From Paucibacter sp. B2R-40 (GTDB lineage: Bacteria; Pseudomonadota; Gammaproteobacteria; Burkholderiales; Burkholderiaceae_C), in contig NZ_JAJIRP010000006.1 of NCBI RefSeq assembly GCF_025717555.1, positions 243 through 64,242 on the forward strand: a DNA stretch of 64,000 bases, written 5' to 3'. The position numbers were made by a program, and so were the translations under genes. Positions 42,008 through 52,706 of this stretch are shown here, piece by piece. Positions within the stretch are counted from its first letter, which is position 1. Every line of letters starts with the position of its first letter. The notes under the pieces are model-generated. The model was not told where the DNA came from and did no database searches. It worked only from the letters and a program-made list of their open reading frames with translations.

Positions 42008-43324
42008 TTATGCGTTGAGCAGCTCAGCGGCCCAATCAGCGGCACAAGAAATACTGCGCATCACCTGCTCACCGCCTTCGCGGCGCAGCGGTTTCACTGC
42101 GACCAGACCCTGCGCCAACTCGTCTTCACCGAAAATCAGCGCATAGCTCGCACCGCTGGCGTCGGCCTTCTTGAACTGCGACTTCATACTGCTCTGACCG
42201 GGATGGAATTGCACCGACACACCCGCGCCGCGCAGCGCCTCCAAGGCGACCATCACCTGAGGCAAACCGTGGCTTGAGGGCACGATGGCATAGGCGTGCA
42301 GAGTCGGCAAGTCAGCCACTACACCCACCTCCTCCAGCAGCAAAAGCATGCGCTCCAGGCCCATGCCGAAGCCGACCGCAGGTGCTGCCTTGCCACCCAA
42401 CTGCTCGATCAGTCCGTCGTAGCGCCCACCACCACAGACCGTGCCTTGCGAGCCGAGCTTGTCGGTCACCCATTCGAACACGGTCAAGTTGTAATAGTCG
42501 AGGCCGCGCACCAGGCGTGGGTTGATGCGGTAGGCCACACCGGCTGCGTCCAGAACGGCCCTCACACCATTGAAGTGCGCCAAGGAAGCTTCGCCCAAAA
42601 AGTCCAGCAATTTGGGCGCCGCATTGGCCATGTCCTGCAAGGCCGGATTCTTGGTGTCCAGCACCCGCAGCGGGTTGCTGTACATGCGCCGCTGGCCTTC
42701 TTCATCCAGCAGATCTTTGTGCTGCTCCAAATGAGCAATCAGCGCCGCACGGTGCGCGCTGCGCTCGGCGGCCTCGCCCAGACAGTTCAGCTCCAGGCTG
42801 AAATGCTCGCCGTCCACCAGACCCAACTCGCGCAAGAGCCGGCTGCCCATCAAGATCACTTCCGCATCGACATCGGGGCCGGCAAAGCCCAGCGCCTCGA
42901 CGCCCATCTGATGAAATTGGCGGTAACGGCCTTTTTGCGGCCGCTCGTGGCGGAACATGGCGCCAAAGTAATAAAGCCGTTTGCCGCCATCGCGCAGGAA
43001 GGAATGTTCGGTCATCGCGCGCACCACGCCAGCCGTCATCTCGGGCCGCAGCGCCAATTGATCGCCGTTCATGCGGTCCTCGAAGGCATACATCTCCTTC
43101 TCGACGATGTCGGTGACCTCACCGATGCCGCGTACGAACAGGGCGGTTGGCTCGACGATGGGCGTGCGCACATTCTGGTAGCCATAACGCTGCAGCACAC
43201 TGCGCATCTTCTCTTCCAGCCATTCCCAGCGCGCCGACTCTGGCGGCAAGATATCGTTCATGCCCTTGACAGCGCGCAGGGGCTCCGCCTTGTGGCTGAT
43301 CTTCTTTGATTCTTCTGCAGTCAT
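42008..43324 (-). CDS. hisS: Histidyl-tRNA synthetase
   Basis: Class II aminoacyl-tRNA synthetase charging tRNA-His. The product is 438 residues from the ATG at 43324. Motif 1 is in the [17 protein letters not shown] region, motif 2 reads [22 protein letters not shown], the histidine-binding segments are [12 protein letters not shown] and [15 protein letters not shown], and motif 3 is [11 protein letters not shown]. The C-terminal anticodon-binding domain ends LLNA. An upstream frame to 43426 has no family support. The paralogue hisZ lies 8 kb downstream. Confidence 0.97.
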   Translation of the reverse strand: MTAEESKKISHKAEPLRAVKGMNDILPPESARWEWLEEKMRSVLQRYGYQNVRTPIVEPTALFVRGIGEVTDIVEKEMYAFEDRMNGDQLALRPEMTAGVVRAMTEHSFLRDGGKRLYYFGAMFRHERPQKGRYRQFHQMGVEALGFAGPDVDAEVILMGSRLLRELGLVDGEHFSLELNCLGEAAERSAHRAALIAHLEQHKDLLDEEGQRRMYSNPLRVLDTKNPALQDMANAAPKLLDFLGEASLAHFNGVRAVLDAAGVAYRINPRLVRGLDYYNLTVFEWVTDKLGSQGTVCGGGRYDGLIEQLGGKAAPAVGFGMGLERMLLLLEEVGVVADLPTLHAYAIVPSSHGLPQVMVALEALRGAGVSVQFHPGQSSMKSQFKKADASGASYALIFGEDELAQGLVAVKPLRREGGEQVMRSISCAADWAAELLNA

Positions 43325-43361
43325 TCTTTTACCCAGCTCCAGCGGACATTCATGCAGCCGT

Positions 43362-44654
43362 TCAGGCAACACATGCGCCACCAAAGCGCTTCTCAATATA
43401 GTTTTCAACCAGCACTTGGAATTCATCGGCGATGCCGGCGCCGCGCAGCGTCAGCGCCTTCTCGCCGTCGATGAAGACGGGAGCGGCGGGCGCTTCACCG
43501 GTGCCCGGCAAACTGATGCCAATGTCGGCATGCTTGCTTTCGCCGGGGCCGTTGACGATGCAACCCATCACCGCGACCTTCATGTTTTCGACACCGGGGT
43601 ACTTGGCACGCCAGATCGGCATCTGCGCGCGCAGGAAGTCGTCAATCTGCTTGGCCAACTCCTGGAAGGTGGTGCTGGTGGTGCGACCGCAACCCGGGCA
43701 AGCAGTCACACTCGGGTTGAAGGCACGCAGACCCAGGGACTGCAAAATCTCCAAGCCCACCACCACCTCTTGGGTGCGCGCCTCGCCTGGTTGCGGCGTC
43801 AGCGAAACGCGGATGGTGTCGCCGATGCCCTCTTGCAGCAGGATGGACAGCGCCGTGGCAGAGGCGACCGTACCCTTGGTGCCCATGCCGGCTTCTGTCA
43901 GACCCAGATGCAGCGCGTAGTCGCAGCGCTTGGCCAAGGCTCGGTAAACCGAGATCAAATCCTGCACGCCACTGACCTTGCAGCTGATGATGATGTTGTC
44001 GGGGTTCAGGCCCAACTCGCGTGCGTAGGCGGCCGAGCTGAGCGCCGATTGAATCAGCGCTTGATACATCACCTGCTGCGCGTCCCAGGGCTCCGCACGG
44101 GCAGCGTTCTCGTCCATCATCTGCGCCAGTAACTCGGAGTCCAGGCTGCCCCAATTGACGCCGATGCGCACGACCTTGTCGTAACGCGCAGCCGCTTCGA
44201 TCATCTGGCCGAATTGGCGGTCGCGCTTGTCGCCCTTGCCGACATTGCCGGGATTGATGCGGTACTTGGACAGCGCCTGCGCCATGGCCGGGAAGTCGGT
44301 CAACAGCCGGTGTCCATTGAAATGGAAGTCGCCGACCAAGGGCACGTCAATGCCCATGCGGTCAAGCTGCTCGCGAATATGTGGCACGGCTTCAGCGGCC
44401 TCGGGCGTGTTGACGGTGATGCGCACCATCTCGGAGCCAGCAATCGCCAACTCTTTAACCTGAATGGCCGTGCCGATGACGTCAACCGTGTCGGTATTCG
44501 TCATCGACTGAATGCGCACCGGCGCGTCGCCACCCACCGTGACGACACGGCCACCCCAGACCACCCGCGCTTGGCGCGAGCGGCGCGGTGCCGGCCTGGC
44601 GGCGGCAATGGCCTCTTCCAAGGAACTGCTGGTGTCAATCAAGGTTGCGCTCAT
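43362..44654 (-). CDS. ispG: 4-hydroxy-3-methylbut-2-en-1-yl diphosphate synthase
   Basis: Iron-sulfur enzyme of the MEP pathway converting ME-cPP to HMBPP. The product is 430 residues from the ATG at 44654. The N-terminal barrel has [13 protein letters not shown] (about 46-58) and [13 protein letters not shown]; the C-terminal [4Fe-4S] cysteines are in [19 protein letters not shown] and [17 protein letters not shown] nine bases upstream in frame is unlikely. The gene lies between rodZ and hisS, a conserved neighbourhood. Confidence 0.97.
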   Translation of the reverse strand: MSATLIDTSSSLEEAIAAARPAPRRSRQARVVWGGRVVTVGGDAPVRIQSMTNTDTVDVIGTAIQVKELAIAGSEMVRITVNTPEAAEAVPHIREQLDRMGIDVPLVGDFHFNGHRLLTDFPAMAQALSKYRINPGNVGKGDKRDRQFGQMIEAAARYDKVVRIGVNWGSLDSELLAQMMDENAARAEPWDAQQVMYQALIQSALSSAAYARELGLNPDNIIISCKVSGVQDLISVYRALAKRCDYALHLGLTEAGMGTKGTVASATALSILLQEGIGDTIRVSLTPQPGEARTQEVVVGLEILQSLGLRAFNPSVTACPGCGRTTSTTFQELAKQIDDFLRAQMPIWRAKYPGVENMKVAVMGCIVNGPGESKHADIGISLPGTGEAPAAPVFIDGEKALTLRGAGIADEFQVLVENYIEKRFGGACVA

Positions 44655-44681
44655 AGTCGTCAATCAGTAAATCAGTTCAAT

Positions 44682-45626
44682 TCAGTTCAACTCAATGCGG
44701 GCGACATTGTTCTGCGCCTGCCCAGCAAGATCAACTTTGCTGCCGCGCAGATGCATTTCGGTACCCGCCACATTGCCAACTTTGACTTTCAAAGGCGGCA
44801 AGCCAGACAAGGTCTGATCCTCACCAACGCGCAAGGTCTTGGACAGCAAAACCTGACCTCGGGCGTCGACCACTTCGACCCAGGACTCGGCCGAAATTTT
44901 GATGGTCAAGGGTACTGCCCCAGCCGGCGCTGCCTGAGGCACTGCTGCCGGCGCAACAGCGGACGAAGCAACAGCCGCAGTGTTGGAGGCCGCCTTGACT
45001 GGCGCCACAGCGACGGGCATCAAAGTGGTGGCCGCAGCCAGCGATGCCGCGGGTGAAGGCTCTATAGCCGGCAACACCGCCGAGGCTGCCGGCTCAATCA
45101 AGGTGGGTTCCTCGACGACAGGATTGGATTGCGGCGCAGGCAGCAGCTCGGGAGCCTTGACCTGGCTCTGACCCAACTTATCCACCCAGCCTGCCGGCAT
45201 CAAATAAACCGCCGCCGCTGCCGCCAACAACAACAAAGCACTGAGGACCAGTGGACGCTTGAAGATAGCCAGCGACAAGCCCTCGGAGCGGCCATCATGC
45301 TCACGGTAGGGCTGATTCAAGCCGCGCGACACCATCAATTCGGGCTCATTGCCTTTGGGCAACAAGGCCAGCACCGCTTGCGCGTCCACCTTCAAGACCC
45401 GGCACATGGCCTTGGCCAGAGCACGTGCGAAGGTGGCGTCCGGCAAGTCCTTCCAGCGGTCGGCCTCCAGTGCCTCCAACTTCGCTTGAGGCACCTTCAA
45501 CATCGCAGCCATGGCACCTATGTGCAAACCCTGCTTGCTGCGCAAGTCACGCAGCATCGCACCCGCACTTGCCGGCGGCAAAGGCTGAGCCAGCAAAGGC
45601 TCCGCCCCGCTCAGGTCTGAAGACAT
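44682..45626 (-). CDS. rodZ: RodZ-like helix-turn-helix membrane protein
   Basis: Bitopic protein linking MreB to the cell-wall elongation machinery. The product is 314 residues from the ATG at 45626. Residues about 24-85 form the cytoplasmic helix-turn-helix (GAMLRDLRSKQGLHIGAMAAML, then PDATFARALAKAMCRVL); a membrane helix follows at about 122-142 (VLSALLLLAAAAAVYLMP), then an Ala/Pro-rich periplasmic linker and a DUF4115 beta domain (LTIKISAESWVEVVDARGQ). The start is chosen for a GAGGGGG Shine-Dalgarno overlapping the pilW stop; in-frame ATGs at 45644 and 45656 are alternatives. Confidence 0.9.
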   Translation of the reverse strand: MSSDLSGAEPLLAQPLPPASAGAMLRDLRSKQGLHIGAMAAMLKVPQAKLEALEADRWKDLPDATFARALAKAMCRVLKVDAQAVLALLPKGNEPELMVSRGLNQPYREHDGRSEGLSLAIFKRPLVLSALLLLAAAAAVYLMPAGWVDKLGQSQVKAPELLPAPQSNPVVEEPTLIEPAASAVLPAIEPSPAASLAAATTLMPVAVAPVKAASNTAAVASSAVAPAAVPQAAPAGAVPLTIKISAESWVEVVDARGQVLLSKTLRVGEDQTLSGLPPLKVKVGNVAGTEMHLRGSKVDLAGQAQNNVARIELN

Positions 45627-45636
45627 CCCTTCCCCC

Positions 45637-46485
45637 TCATTCATCGAATCGCCCATCGTCCAAGGCCAGCCGCTCCGGTGAGTCCGGATATTTATTTCGC
45701 AGGGCTTGGCTCAATTCATCCACCGATTTAGTGTTACCCAGCCGGCGCTCGATGCGCAAGGCCAGCCAGACACTTTGCGAGTTGCTGAATTCGGGCTGCG
45801 CGTTGACGCGTTTGATATAGAACTGAGCCCGCACATATTGCCCGTTACGGTACAGCACTTCGGCAAAGTTCACCGCCACCGCCGGGCTGGCGGGATCATA
45901 TTCAAAAGCCTTGGCCAAGCTGCGCTCAGCCTCGGCCATGCGGCCCGCACGTGCCTCGCAAATCCCCTTGGCCATCAGCGTTCGGGACGGCGCACGGTAG
46001 CTGGCCTGCGCCAGAGCCAAATCAAATTGAACGTCGGCTTCGGCCCAACGCTGCTCCTGACACAAGAGCCAACCGAAGTTGTGCAAGGTATCCGGATCAC
46101 GAGGATAAAGCTGCAAAGCTCGCTTGAAGCTGTCTTCGGCCAATTTGGTTTCGCCCATGGCGGCATAGATCAAACCACGCAGATTGACGGCTTCACGCAA
46201 GTCGGGCTTCAGACTCAGCGCTAGCTTGACATCATCCAACGCGGTGTTGAACTGCCCGCGGCTGAAATAGGCTGCCGCCATCTCCATACGCACGCTGGCG
46301 CGGCGATCCGCATCGGTCTGATCCGACGCTGTGCGGGGCTCTTCTGCTTTGGACCCAGCCGGCGTCGCGCAGCCGCTCACGCCGCAAGTCGCCACGACGA
46401 TGACAAAGCACATGCTCAAACGCTGCGCAGCGCCGAAGCGAAAAGCCGGCAAAGCAATTTTCATACGATTCATGCGGTTCATCAT
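45637..46485 (-). CDS. pilW: Type IV pilus biogenesis/stability lipoprotein PilW (PilF)
   Basis: Outer-membrane lipoprotein with TPR repeats that acts as pilotin for secretin PilQ in related bacteria. The product has 282 residues. A lipobox VSGC lies near residue 39 after a hydrophobic stretch. TPR units run from about residue 68 to 240, for example AAAYFSRGQFNTALDDVKLAL, LRGLIYAAMGETKLAEDSFK and LHNFGWLLCQEQRWAEADVQ. It sits between rlmN and rodZ, the conserved ndk-rlmN-pilW-rodZ-ispG order. No other pilus gene is in the window. Confidence 0.9.
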   Translation of the reverse strand: MMNRMNRMKIALPAFRFGAAQRLSMCFVIVVATCGVSGCATPAGSKAEEPRTASDQTDADRRASVRMEMAAAYFSRGQFNTALDDVKLALSLKPDLREAVNLRGLIYAAMGETKLAEDSFKRALQLYPRDPDTLHNFGWLLCQEQRWAEADVQFDLALAQASYRAPSRTLMAKGICEARAGRMAEAERSLAKAFEYDPASPAVAVNFAEVLYRNGQYVRAQFYIKRVNAQPEFSNSQSVWLALRIERRLGNTKSVDELSQALRNKYPDSPERLALDDGRFDE

Positions 46486-46508
46486 TCAGCTAACGCTCGA
46501 TTGGGCAT

Positions 46509-47624
46509 TCAGGATGGATCCGCGCCTTTTACCATCATTGGCGCTCGGACCATACGCACCTGAACCTGGGTGCGGTCTTGCACCTCGCCCGCCAACTGCC
46601 CGCAAGCGGCATCAATGTCATCACCACGGGTTTTTCGCACGGTCGTGACCAAGCCGGACTGGATCAAAATTTCGGCAAATGCCGTCACCCGCTCACGCGA
46701 ACTGCGCTTCAGCCCGGAGGCTGGAAACGGGTTGAATGGAATCAGGTTGATCTTGCAAGACACATGGCCGCGCAAGAGCTCGACCAAGGCGTGAGCCTGC
46801 TCGGGCGTGTCATTGACACCGTCCAACATGCAGTATTCAAAGGTAATGAAGTCGCGCGGCGCTTTGTCCAAGTAGCGATTGCAGGCATCCAGCAACTCGG
46901 CAATTGGATACTTCTTATTCAAAGGCACCAACTGATCGCGCAGCGCGTCGGTCGGCGCATGCAGCGACACGGCCAAGGCCACCGGGCAGTCATCGCGCAA
47001 GCGGTCGATCATCGGGACCACGCCCGAAGTCGACACGGTCACGCGGCGGCGCGATAGGCCGTAGCCATGGTCATCCAGCATCATGCGCAGGGCCGGCACC
47101 AGCGCACTGTAGTTTTGCAGCGGCTCGCCCATGCCCATCATGACGACATTGGAGATGACGCGCTCGCTCTTGCCGAAGCGCTTGCGCAAGCTGTGCTCGG
47201 CATACCAAAGCTGGGCAATGATCTCGCCCGCCGACAGATTGCGGCTGAAGCCCTGGTGGCCGGTCGAACAAAAACGGCAGCCGACGGCGCAACCTGCCTG
47301 GCTGGAAATACACAGCGTGCCGCGGTCGGTTTCAGGGATGAACACCGCCTCGACCGCGTCACCCGCGCCAACGTCAAACAGCCACTTGACCGTGCCGTCG
47401 GCAGAGTTATGTTCGGAAATCACCGACAACGCAGTGATGTGCGCCCGGGAAGCCAGTTTGTCGCGCAGCGACTTGGCCAGGTCAGACATCTGATCAAAAT
47501 CAGACGCGCCTTTTTGATGAATCCAACGAAACAGCTGGGTCGCGCGAAAGCGCTTTTCACCCAGCTGCTCGCAATACGCGGCCAGGCCCTCTAGATCGAA
47601 ACCAAGTAGGTTGACCGCGTCCAT
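46509..47624 (-). CDS. rlmN: 23S rRNA (adenine2503-C2)/tRNA-A37 methyltransferase RlmN
   Basis: Radical-SAM enzyme that methylates C2 of A2503 in 23S rRNA and A37 in some tRNAs. The product has 371 residues. The radical-SAM cluster motif is [18 protein letters not shown] (C-x3-C-x2-C). The methyl-carrying Cys lies in the C-terminal [13 protein letters not shown] segment. [11 protein letters not shown] and [16 protein letters not shown] are further conserved blocks. It lies about 70 bp downstream of ndk. Confidence 0.97.
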   Translation of the reverse strand: MDAVNLLGFDLEGLAAYCEQLGEKRFRATQLFRWIHQKGASDFDQMSDLAKSLRDKLASRAHITALSVISEHNSADGTVKWLFDVGAGDAVEAVFIPETDRGTLCISSQAGCAVGCRFCSTGHQGFSRNLSAGEIIAQLWYAEHSLRKRFGKSERVISNVVMMGMGEPLQNYSALVPALRMMLDDHGYGLSRRRVTVSTSGVVPMIDRLRDDCPVALAVSLHAPTDALRDQLVPLNKKYPIAELLDACNRYLDKAPRDFITFEYCMLDGVNDTPEQAHALVELLRGHVSCKINLIPFNPFPASGLKRSSRERVTAFAEILIQSGLVTTVRKTRGDDIDAACGQLAGEVQDRTQVQVRMVRAPMMVKGADPS

Positions 47625-47692
47625 GATGATGCCTCTCGCCTCTCAGGCCTCAAGGCCCGAGCGGCTGTGAGGCAAAACCAATTCAAGCCGAA

Positions 47693-48118
47693 TTAACGGC
47701 TGTAGACGTTCATGCCGGGGAAGAAGAACGCGATTTCAACGGCTGCAGTTTCTGCGGCGTCGGAACCGTGCACGGCATTGGCGTCGATGCTGTCAGCGAA
47801 GTCGGCGCGGATGGTGCCCTTCTCGGCCTTCTTAGGATCGGTGGCGCCCATCAGATCACGGTGGGTCAGGATGGCGTTCTCGCCTTCCAGCGCCTGGATC
47901 ATCACGGGACCGGAGATCATGAAGTTCACCAGGTCGTTGAAGAAAGGACGCGCCTTGTGCACGCCGTAGAAGGCTTCGGCTTCGCCGCGCGACAAGTGTG
48001 CCATGCGGGCCGCGACGATCTTCAGGCCAGCGCCTTCGAAACGAGCGTAGATCTGGCCGATGACATTCTTAGCCACTGCGTCGGGCTTGATGATGGAAAG
48101 GGTACGTTCGATAGCCAT
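47693..48118 (-). CDS. ndk: Nucleoside diphosphate kinase
   Basis: Transfers gamma-phosphate between nucleoside triphosphates and diphosphates. The product has 141 residues. It opens [20 protein letters not shown] and contains [31 protein letters not shown], here residues about 90-120, with the catalytic His in [12 protein letters not shown] lies 7 nt before the ATG, and a TACAAT -10-like hexamer is on the minus strand at 48159-48164. It heads the ndk-rlmN-pilW-rodZ-ispG series. Confidence 0.97.
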   Translation of the reverse strand: MAIERTLSIIKPDAVAKNVIGQIYARFEGAGLKIVAARMAHLSRGEAEAFYGVHKARPFFNDLVNFMISGPVMIQALEGENAILTHRDLMGATDPKKAEKGTIRADFADSIDANAVHGSDAAETAAVEIAFFFPGMNVYSR

Positions 48119-48232
48119 GGGTATTCTCCTGAAATCTTAGGGCTTGGCAAAACCAAGAATTGTACTGTGTGATGGTGTCAGGCAGCTCGGCGGAGCCAAC
48201 AAGGCCCCGGCCGAGAACAGGCCGAGCCAATC

Positions 48233-50590
48233 TCAGCGATTGCGGCCGCCGTAGCCGCCGCCGGAACGACCGCCGCCGCCGTTGTGGCCACCCTGACCAC
48301 CCTGGCCGCCACGACCACCGCCACCGCCGCCGCCACGACCGCTGCGACGCACAAAGGCATCCGCGCCGATATAGCCGACCGAAGTCTGCAAGGGATCCGG
48401 CTGACGCGGCCCATCGCTGCGGCCACCGTCCCCTCGCCCACCACCCTGCCTGCCGCCGCGATCCGGGGCGCTGCCGCCGGCGCCAAAGCCCGACGGAATG
48501 CCCCGACCCTTGCCGGCAAAACGGCGATCGAAGGTTTGCTCAAGGGGGTTGATATTGCGCGGGATAGCTTCTTCAAAGTCATCATCACCACGATCGGGGC
48601 CGCGCTCGTTGGCTCGCTCCGGCGGCCGCTCGCTGAAGCGCTCGGCCGGCCTGTCATAGCCACCATCGCGGCCGCGACCTTGCGGGCGGTCACCGCGATC
48701 GCCACGGTCTCCGCGATCGCCCCTGTCATTGCCCGGCGCGCGCTCAGGCGCCTCCGCGACCCGACTTGGGCGCGGGCCAACACCGGCATGGCGCCCATCG
48801 GCACGACGTCCGCGCGTGTTCGCACTGCCGCGCTCGGCATTGCCACGTTCTGCATTGCGCTCGCCGCCACGATCAGGGCCGCGCTCGGCGCCGCGCTCGT
48901 TACCGCGCTCACTACCGCGCTCAGGGCTTCGCTCTCCGCGATCACGATCACCGCCCCGCTCGCCACCACGGCCCGCATTGCGCTCACCGCGCGCACCACG
49001 GTCATTGCGGTCGCCGCGCTCATCGCGCCCACCGCGTGCCTGATCGCCGCCGGCCAAGCGTCGAATCACTTGCACATCGTCCTCACCCAACTCGATCCAG
49101 ACACAACGCTTCAGGCCACGCGGCAACACCACCGTGCCATATCGAATGCGGATCAAACGACTCACCGTCAGGCCCATCGAGTCAAACAGCTTGCGCACTT
49201 CGCGGTTGCGGCCTTCGGTGATGACCACGCGGTACCAGCGGTTGATGCCCTCGCCGCCGCCGTCTTCAATGCTCTTGAAGGCCGCCTTCTGACCTTCAAT
49301 GATCACGCCCTCCAGCAAACGTGCACGCTGCTCGTTGTTCAAGGTGCCCAAGACGCGCACCGCGTACTCACGCTCGACGCCGAAGCGCGGGTGCATCAAC
49401 TGATTCGCCAACTCGCCAGAGTTGGTGAACAGCAGCAAACCCTCGGTATTCATGTCCAGACGGCCCACCGCCTGCCACTTGCCCTGCTGCAAACGCGGCA
49501 GGTGACGGAACACCGTCGGGCGGCCTTCGGGGTCATTGAAGGTCACGACCTCACCGGCCGGCTTGTGATAGGCCAGGATGCGCGGTGGCGGCGGTGAAAT
49601 ACGGATGCGAATGGCTTTGCCCGCCACCCGCACATTGTCACCAAAGGAGATGCGCTGACCGATATGGGCGACTTCGCCGTTCACTTCGATCTTGCCATCG
49701 GCAATCATGTCTTCGATGTCGCGGCGCGAACCGATGCCGGCTTGCGCCAGCACCTTCTGCAACTTGGGCGCATCGGCCTCGGCTGCCAAGACGCGCTTGC
49801 TCTCGACTTCCTCTTCTTCCTGAACTTCAGGAAGATCATCAACCTCGTCGTCGGCCTCGCCGAACTCGCCCGCCAAGACCTCGGCAAAGCGCTCACCCAC
49901 CGCCGCCAACAACTCGGGCGCTGGCTCGGCTGCGGCCACTTCAGCCCGTGGAGCACGCGGCTCAAAGCCCTCGGCGCCATCCTTGCGGCCACGCCGGCGA
50001 TTGCGATTGCGCCCACCGCGCTCGCCAGCCTCGTTTGATGCATCCGCTTCACCAGCTTCACCAGCTTCGGCTGACTCGCTTGAATCCACCGAGCCTGCGC
50101 TCACGGGCTCGACCTCAGGTGCCAAGCTGAACAGCGGTTTAGACTCAATCGATACCGCTTCAGCAGCCGGAGCAACCGCCGCCCCATCAACCATAGCTAC
50201 AGGCGCCGCATCGACCGCTTTGCTCGCCGTCTTGCGGGGCGCGCGACGCTTTGGCGCCTCTTCTGCGACTACTTCTGCGACAACTTCTGCGACAACTTCG
50301 GCTGCGGGAGCTTGCGGCACTTGCGTCGCTACGACCTCAACCTGCACCTCGACAGCAGGCTTTTTGGCCACAGTCTTGCGCGGCGCGCGCGGCTTGGTCG
50401 CAGCAGCCGCTTCGACGCTGACGGGCGCAGCGGCCTCAGCTACCTGAACCACCTCAGCCGCCGGCAAAGCGTCAGCCTTAGGCTTGGCCGGACTGCGTTT
50501 GCGCTTGGGTGCGGCAACTTCGCCGGCTTCGCTGGAGGGGGCGCCGAGAGCATCGGGCTGGGCTTTGGGGTCGATATCGTTTGAATTCAT
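48233..50590 (-). CDS. rluB: RluB-type 23S rRNA pseudouridine synthase with long low-complexity tails
   Basis: Probably converts U2605 of 23S rRNA to pseudouridine. The product has 785 residues, about twice or more the bare enzyme. Residues 1-270 are Ala/Glu/Val/Pro-rich, with basic patches ([21 protein letters not shown]). The S4 domain is at about 274-320 ([20 protein letters not shown]). The RsuA/RluB catalytic domain is at about 330-510, with [19 protein letters not shown] and catalytic Asp379. Residues 513-785 are Arg/Gly/Glu/Asp repeats ending in a poly-Gly-Arg block. It overlaps the scpB stop by ATGA; scpB-rluB is a standard pair. Confidence 0.93.
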   Translation of the reverse strand: MNSNDIDPKAQPDALGAPSSEAGEVAAPKRKRSPAKPKADALPAAEVVQVAEAAAPVSVEAAAATKPRAPRKTVAKKPAVEVQVEVVATQVPQAPAAEVVAEVVAEVVAEEAPKRRAPRKTASKAVDAAPVAMVDGAAVAPAAEAVSIESKPLFSLAPEVEPVSAGSVDSSESAEAGEAGEADASNEAGERGGRNRNRRRGRKDGAEGFEPRAPRAEVAAAEPAPELLAAVGERFAEVLAGEFGEADDEVDDLPEVQEEEEVESKRVLAAEADAPKLQKVLAQAGIGSRRDIEDMIADGKIEVNGEVAHIGQRISFGDNVRVAGKAIRIRISPPPPRILAYHKPAGEVVTFNDPEGRPTVFRHLPRLQQGKWQAVGRLDMNTEGLLLFTNSGELANQLMHPRFGVEREYAVRVLGTLNNEQRARLLEGVIIEGQKAAFKSIEDGGGEGINRWYRVVITEGRNREVRKLFDSMGLTVSRLIRIRYGTVVLPRGLKRCVWIELGEDDVQVIRRLAGGDQARGGRDERGDRNDRGARGERNAGRGGERGGDRDRGERSPERGSERGNERGAERGPDRGGERNAERGNAERGSANTRGRRADGRHAGVGPRPSRVAEAPERAPGNDRGDRGDRGDRGDRPQGRGRDGGYDRPAERFSERPPERANERGPDRGDDDFEEAIPRNINPLEQTFDRRFAGKGRGIPSGFGAGGSAPDRGGRQGGGRGDGGRSDGPRQPDPLQTSVGYIGADAFVRRSGRGGGGGGGRGGQGGQGGHNGGGGRSGGGYGGRNR
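48820..49040. repeat. Repetitive RG/ER-coding segment of rluB
   Basis: The DNA is a series of short imperfect repeats built on CCGCGCTC/CCACGATC-type 6- to 9-mers (plus strand), coding on the minus strand for repeated ERG, DRG and GGER motifs. It lies in the 3' part of the rluB reading frame and preserves that frame. Confidence 0.7.
50261..50296. repeat. 12-bp tandem repeat in rluB
   Basis: Three units of TTCTGCGACWAC (plus strand) at 50261-50272, 50273-50284 and 50285-50296 encode the repeated VVAE tetrapeptide of the N-terminal tail, residues about 98-111. A 12-bp unit keeps the reading frame if copy number changes. Confidence 0.8.
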
Positions 50591-51354
50591 GCGTCGGTGT
50601 GCACCTGATCGGCGGCGTCAGACAGTGGATCCGGCTGGGCCGGAACGGATGCGCCTGTATCGCTGACGATAGGCGCGGTGGGGGAACTTGCGGTGAGCCC
50701 TGAACCCGTGTCAGGTTCAGCTCCATCGGTAACCGGGCTCTCGAGACCCTCGGTCAACTCAATCGGCTCATTCATTTCATCTATTTCGTTGATCAATTCG
50801 CCTTGCAGGCCAGCTGCTTCAGCCAAGGCCTGGGCCGGCGCCACACCGAAATCCAGGGTAGGCAACTGCTCCAGACTGCTCAGGCCAAGATCGTCGAGAA
50901 ATTGACGTGTGGTGGCGTACAGCGCCGGTCGTCCGGGCGCCTCGCGGTAACCAATCGCATCAATCCAACCACGATCTTCCAACTGCTTGACGATCTGCGT
51001 CGAGACCACAACGCCTCGAATGTCTTCAATATCACCTCGGGTCACCGGCTGACGGTAAGCAATGATGGCCAAAGTCTCCATTACTGCCCTGGAGTAGCGC
51101 TGCGGCTTCTCGGGATGCAAGCGATCCAGATACTCGCGCAACTCGGGCCGACTCTGAAAACGCCAACCCGAAGCCACTGCCACCAACTCGACACCGCGCC
51201 CTTCCCAGTCCCGCGTCAACTCATCCAACACGCTACGCAAAGTGTCCGGGCCGACAGCGTCGGCAAACAAACTGCGCATTTCGCGCAGGGTCAATGGTTG
51301 CTGAGCACATATCAGCGCGGTCTCTAGGACGCGCTTAGCATCCTGTGTATTCAT
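50587..51354 (-). CDS. scpB: Segregation and condensation protein B
   Basis: Kleisin-associated subunit of the Smc-ScpA-ScpB chromosome condensin. The product has 255 residues. Two winged-helix domains span about residues 1-165; conserved blocks are [39 protein letters not shown] (split at 90-117) and [22 protein letters not shown]. The last 80 residues are an acidic Pro/Thr-rich tail. Its stop overlaps the rluB start by 4 bp. scpA is not adjacent. Confidence 0.94.
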   Translation of the reverse strand: MNTQDAKRVLETALICAQQPLTLREMRSLFADAVGPDTLRSVLDELTRDWEGRGVELVAVASGWRFQSRPELREYLDRLHPEKPQRYSRAVMETLAIIAYRQPVTRGDIEDIRGVVVSTQIVKQLEDRGWIDAIGYREAPGRPALYATTRQFLDDLGLSSLEQLPTLDFGVAPAQALAEAAGLQGELINEIDEMNEPIELTEGLESPVTDGAEPDTGSGLTASSPTAPIVSDTGASVPAQPDPLSDAADQVHTDA

Positions 51355-51624
51355 TGACTTTCGTCATTTGTCCCGATTCATGCGGGGAAATTTTGGGGTC
51401 CAGTCCTCTGGAGCTGACCTTGCCTGCAAGCAATTTGACTTGAGGCCTGCGTCTCACCCGCGACTAAAGAGGCGGAGAAATTGCGGCTTGCCTGATAACC
51501 CACAAGCCATCAAACAAAGCACGCACAAGGCTGAGGGAAGAAGATGCGCGTCGGTCGGGCTTAAAACCTCTTCGCGACGCCATTGCTGCTTCAACCAAGC
51601 GTGATTGTAACGCCCTCTGAACAC

Positions 51625-52647
51625 TTAATCAGGCCATTGCGGCTCAACCAAGCCCAGTAAAGACCATGCAGATGCCAAATCCTGTGGCAAAGGCGCATCA
51701 AATTGCAAGGCCTCGCCGCTGATAGGGTGGGTAAACCCGAGCCGAGCCGCGTGCAAAGCTTGTCTTGTTAGCCCCAATGCCGGCACACCGCCATAGAGCG
51801 TGTCGGCCACCAAGGGATAGCCTTTGTGCGACAAATGCACACGAATCTGATGCGTGCGCCCGCTGTGCAAGACGCAGTGCACTGCGCTGATACTGCGCAC
51901 GCCCTCCTCGCCGATCCCCAAGGCATAGACATCGGTGCGCGATGGCTTGCCGGTGGCCAACACGGCCATCTTGATGCGGGAAATCAGGTCGCGGCGAATC
52001 GGCGCATTGATCTCCATTTGCTCAGGCACGCGGCCAAACACCAAGGCCAAGTACTCTCGGTGCACCTCGCGCGCGCCAATCATCCTTGTCAAGGCTGTCA
52101 CCGCCTCGCGACTCTTGCCCACCATCATCAAGCCGGTGGTGTCTTTGTCCAAACGGTGCACGATACCGGCACGCGGCAAGGCGGCCGCAGCCGGGTGATG
52201 AGCCAGCAAACCGTTCATGACGGTGCCGGACCAATTGCCCGAGGCCGGATGCACGACCATGCCGGCGGCCTTGTTGAGCACCAGCACATGCTCATCCTCA
52301 TAGACGATGTCCAGATGCAGCGCTTCTGCTTTAAAGGCGCGACTCTCGGCCGTCGGCTGCAACTCGATGCGCACATTTTGACCGGCCAATAACTTGCGCG
52401 AGGCACTGCTGGCGACCACGCCGTTGATCTTGACGCAGCCGATGTCAATCAGACTTTGCAGATGATTGCGCGAAAACTCGGGCGCGATCTGCACCAAGAA
52501 GCGATCCAGTCTTTGGTTATGCCAAGTCGAATCAACTTGCGCCTCACGCGCCTCAACTTCATCAACCAGGCCGGTTTGTTCGGCATCCCATTCATCGTCA
52601 CCGACCGTCTGGGCGGTGGGCTCACTTGCAGGCAGGGCCTGAACCAT
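51625..52647 (-). CDS. rluD: 23S rRNA pseudouridine synthase RluD
   Basis: Makes pseudouridines 1911, 1915 and 1917 in helix 69 of 23S rRNA. The product has 340 residues: an N-terminal acidic extension (about 1-38), the S4 domain (DRFLVQIAPEFSRNHLQSLID), and the catalytic domain with AGIVHRLDKDTTGLMMVGK containing the catalytic Asp, followed by GRTHQIRVHLSHKGYPLVADTLYGG near residues 260-285. It is divergent from bamD with 59 bp between starts, an arrangement seen in many proteobacteria. Confidence 0.95.
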   Translation of the reverse strand: MVQALPASEPTAQTVGDDEWDAEQTGLVDEVEAREAQVDSTWHNQRLDRFLVQIAPEFSRNHLQSLIDIGCVKINGVVASSASRKLLAGQNVRIELQPTAESRAFKAEALHLDIVYEDEHVLVLNKAAGMVVHPASGNWSGTVMNGLLAHHPAAAALPRAGIVHRLDKDTTGLMMVGKSREAVTALTRMIGAREVHREYLALVFGRVPEQMEINAPIRRDLISRIKMAVLATGKPSRTDVYALGIGEEGVRSISAVHCVLHSGRTHQIRVHLSHKGYPLVADTLYGGVPALGLTRQALHAARLGFTHPISGEALQFDAPLPQDLASAWSLLGLVEPQWPD

Positions 52648-52706
52648 ATAATCAAAGCTCCGTCTTCAGAGTAAGGGCTGGTGATCTGCACCGCCCTGTA
52701 GGGATC

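Noticed and set aside
41953-42045. Extended yfgM start inside hisS
   Set aside because: The extra 31 residues overlap the hisS 3' end and precede the well-matched MATHLDLEEQEQ start.
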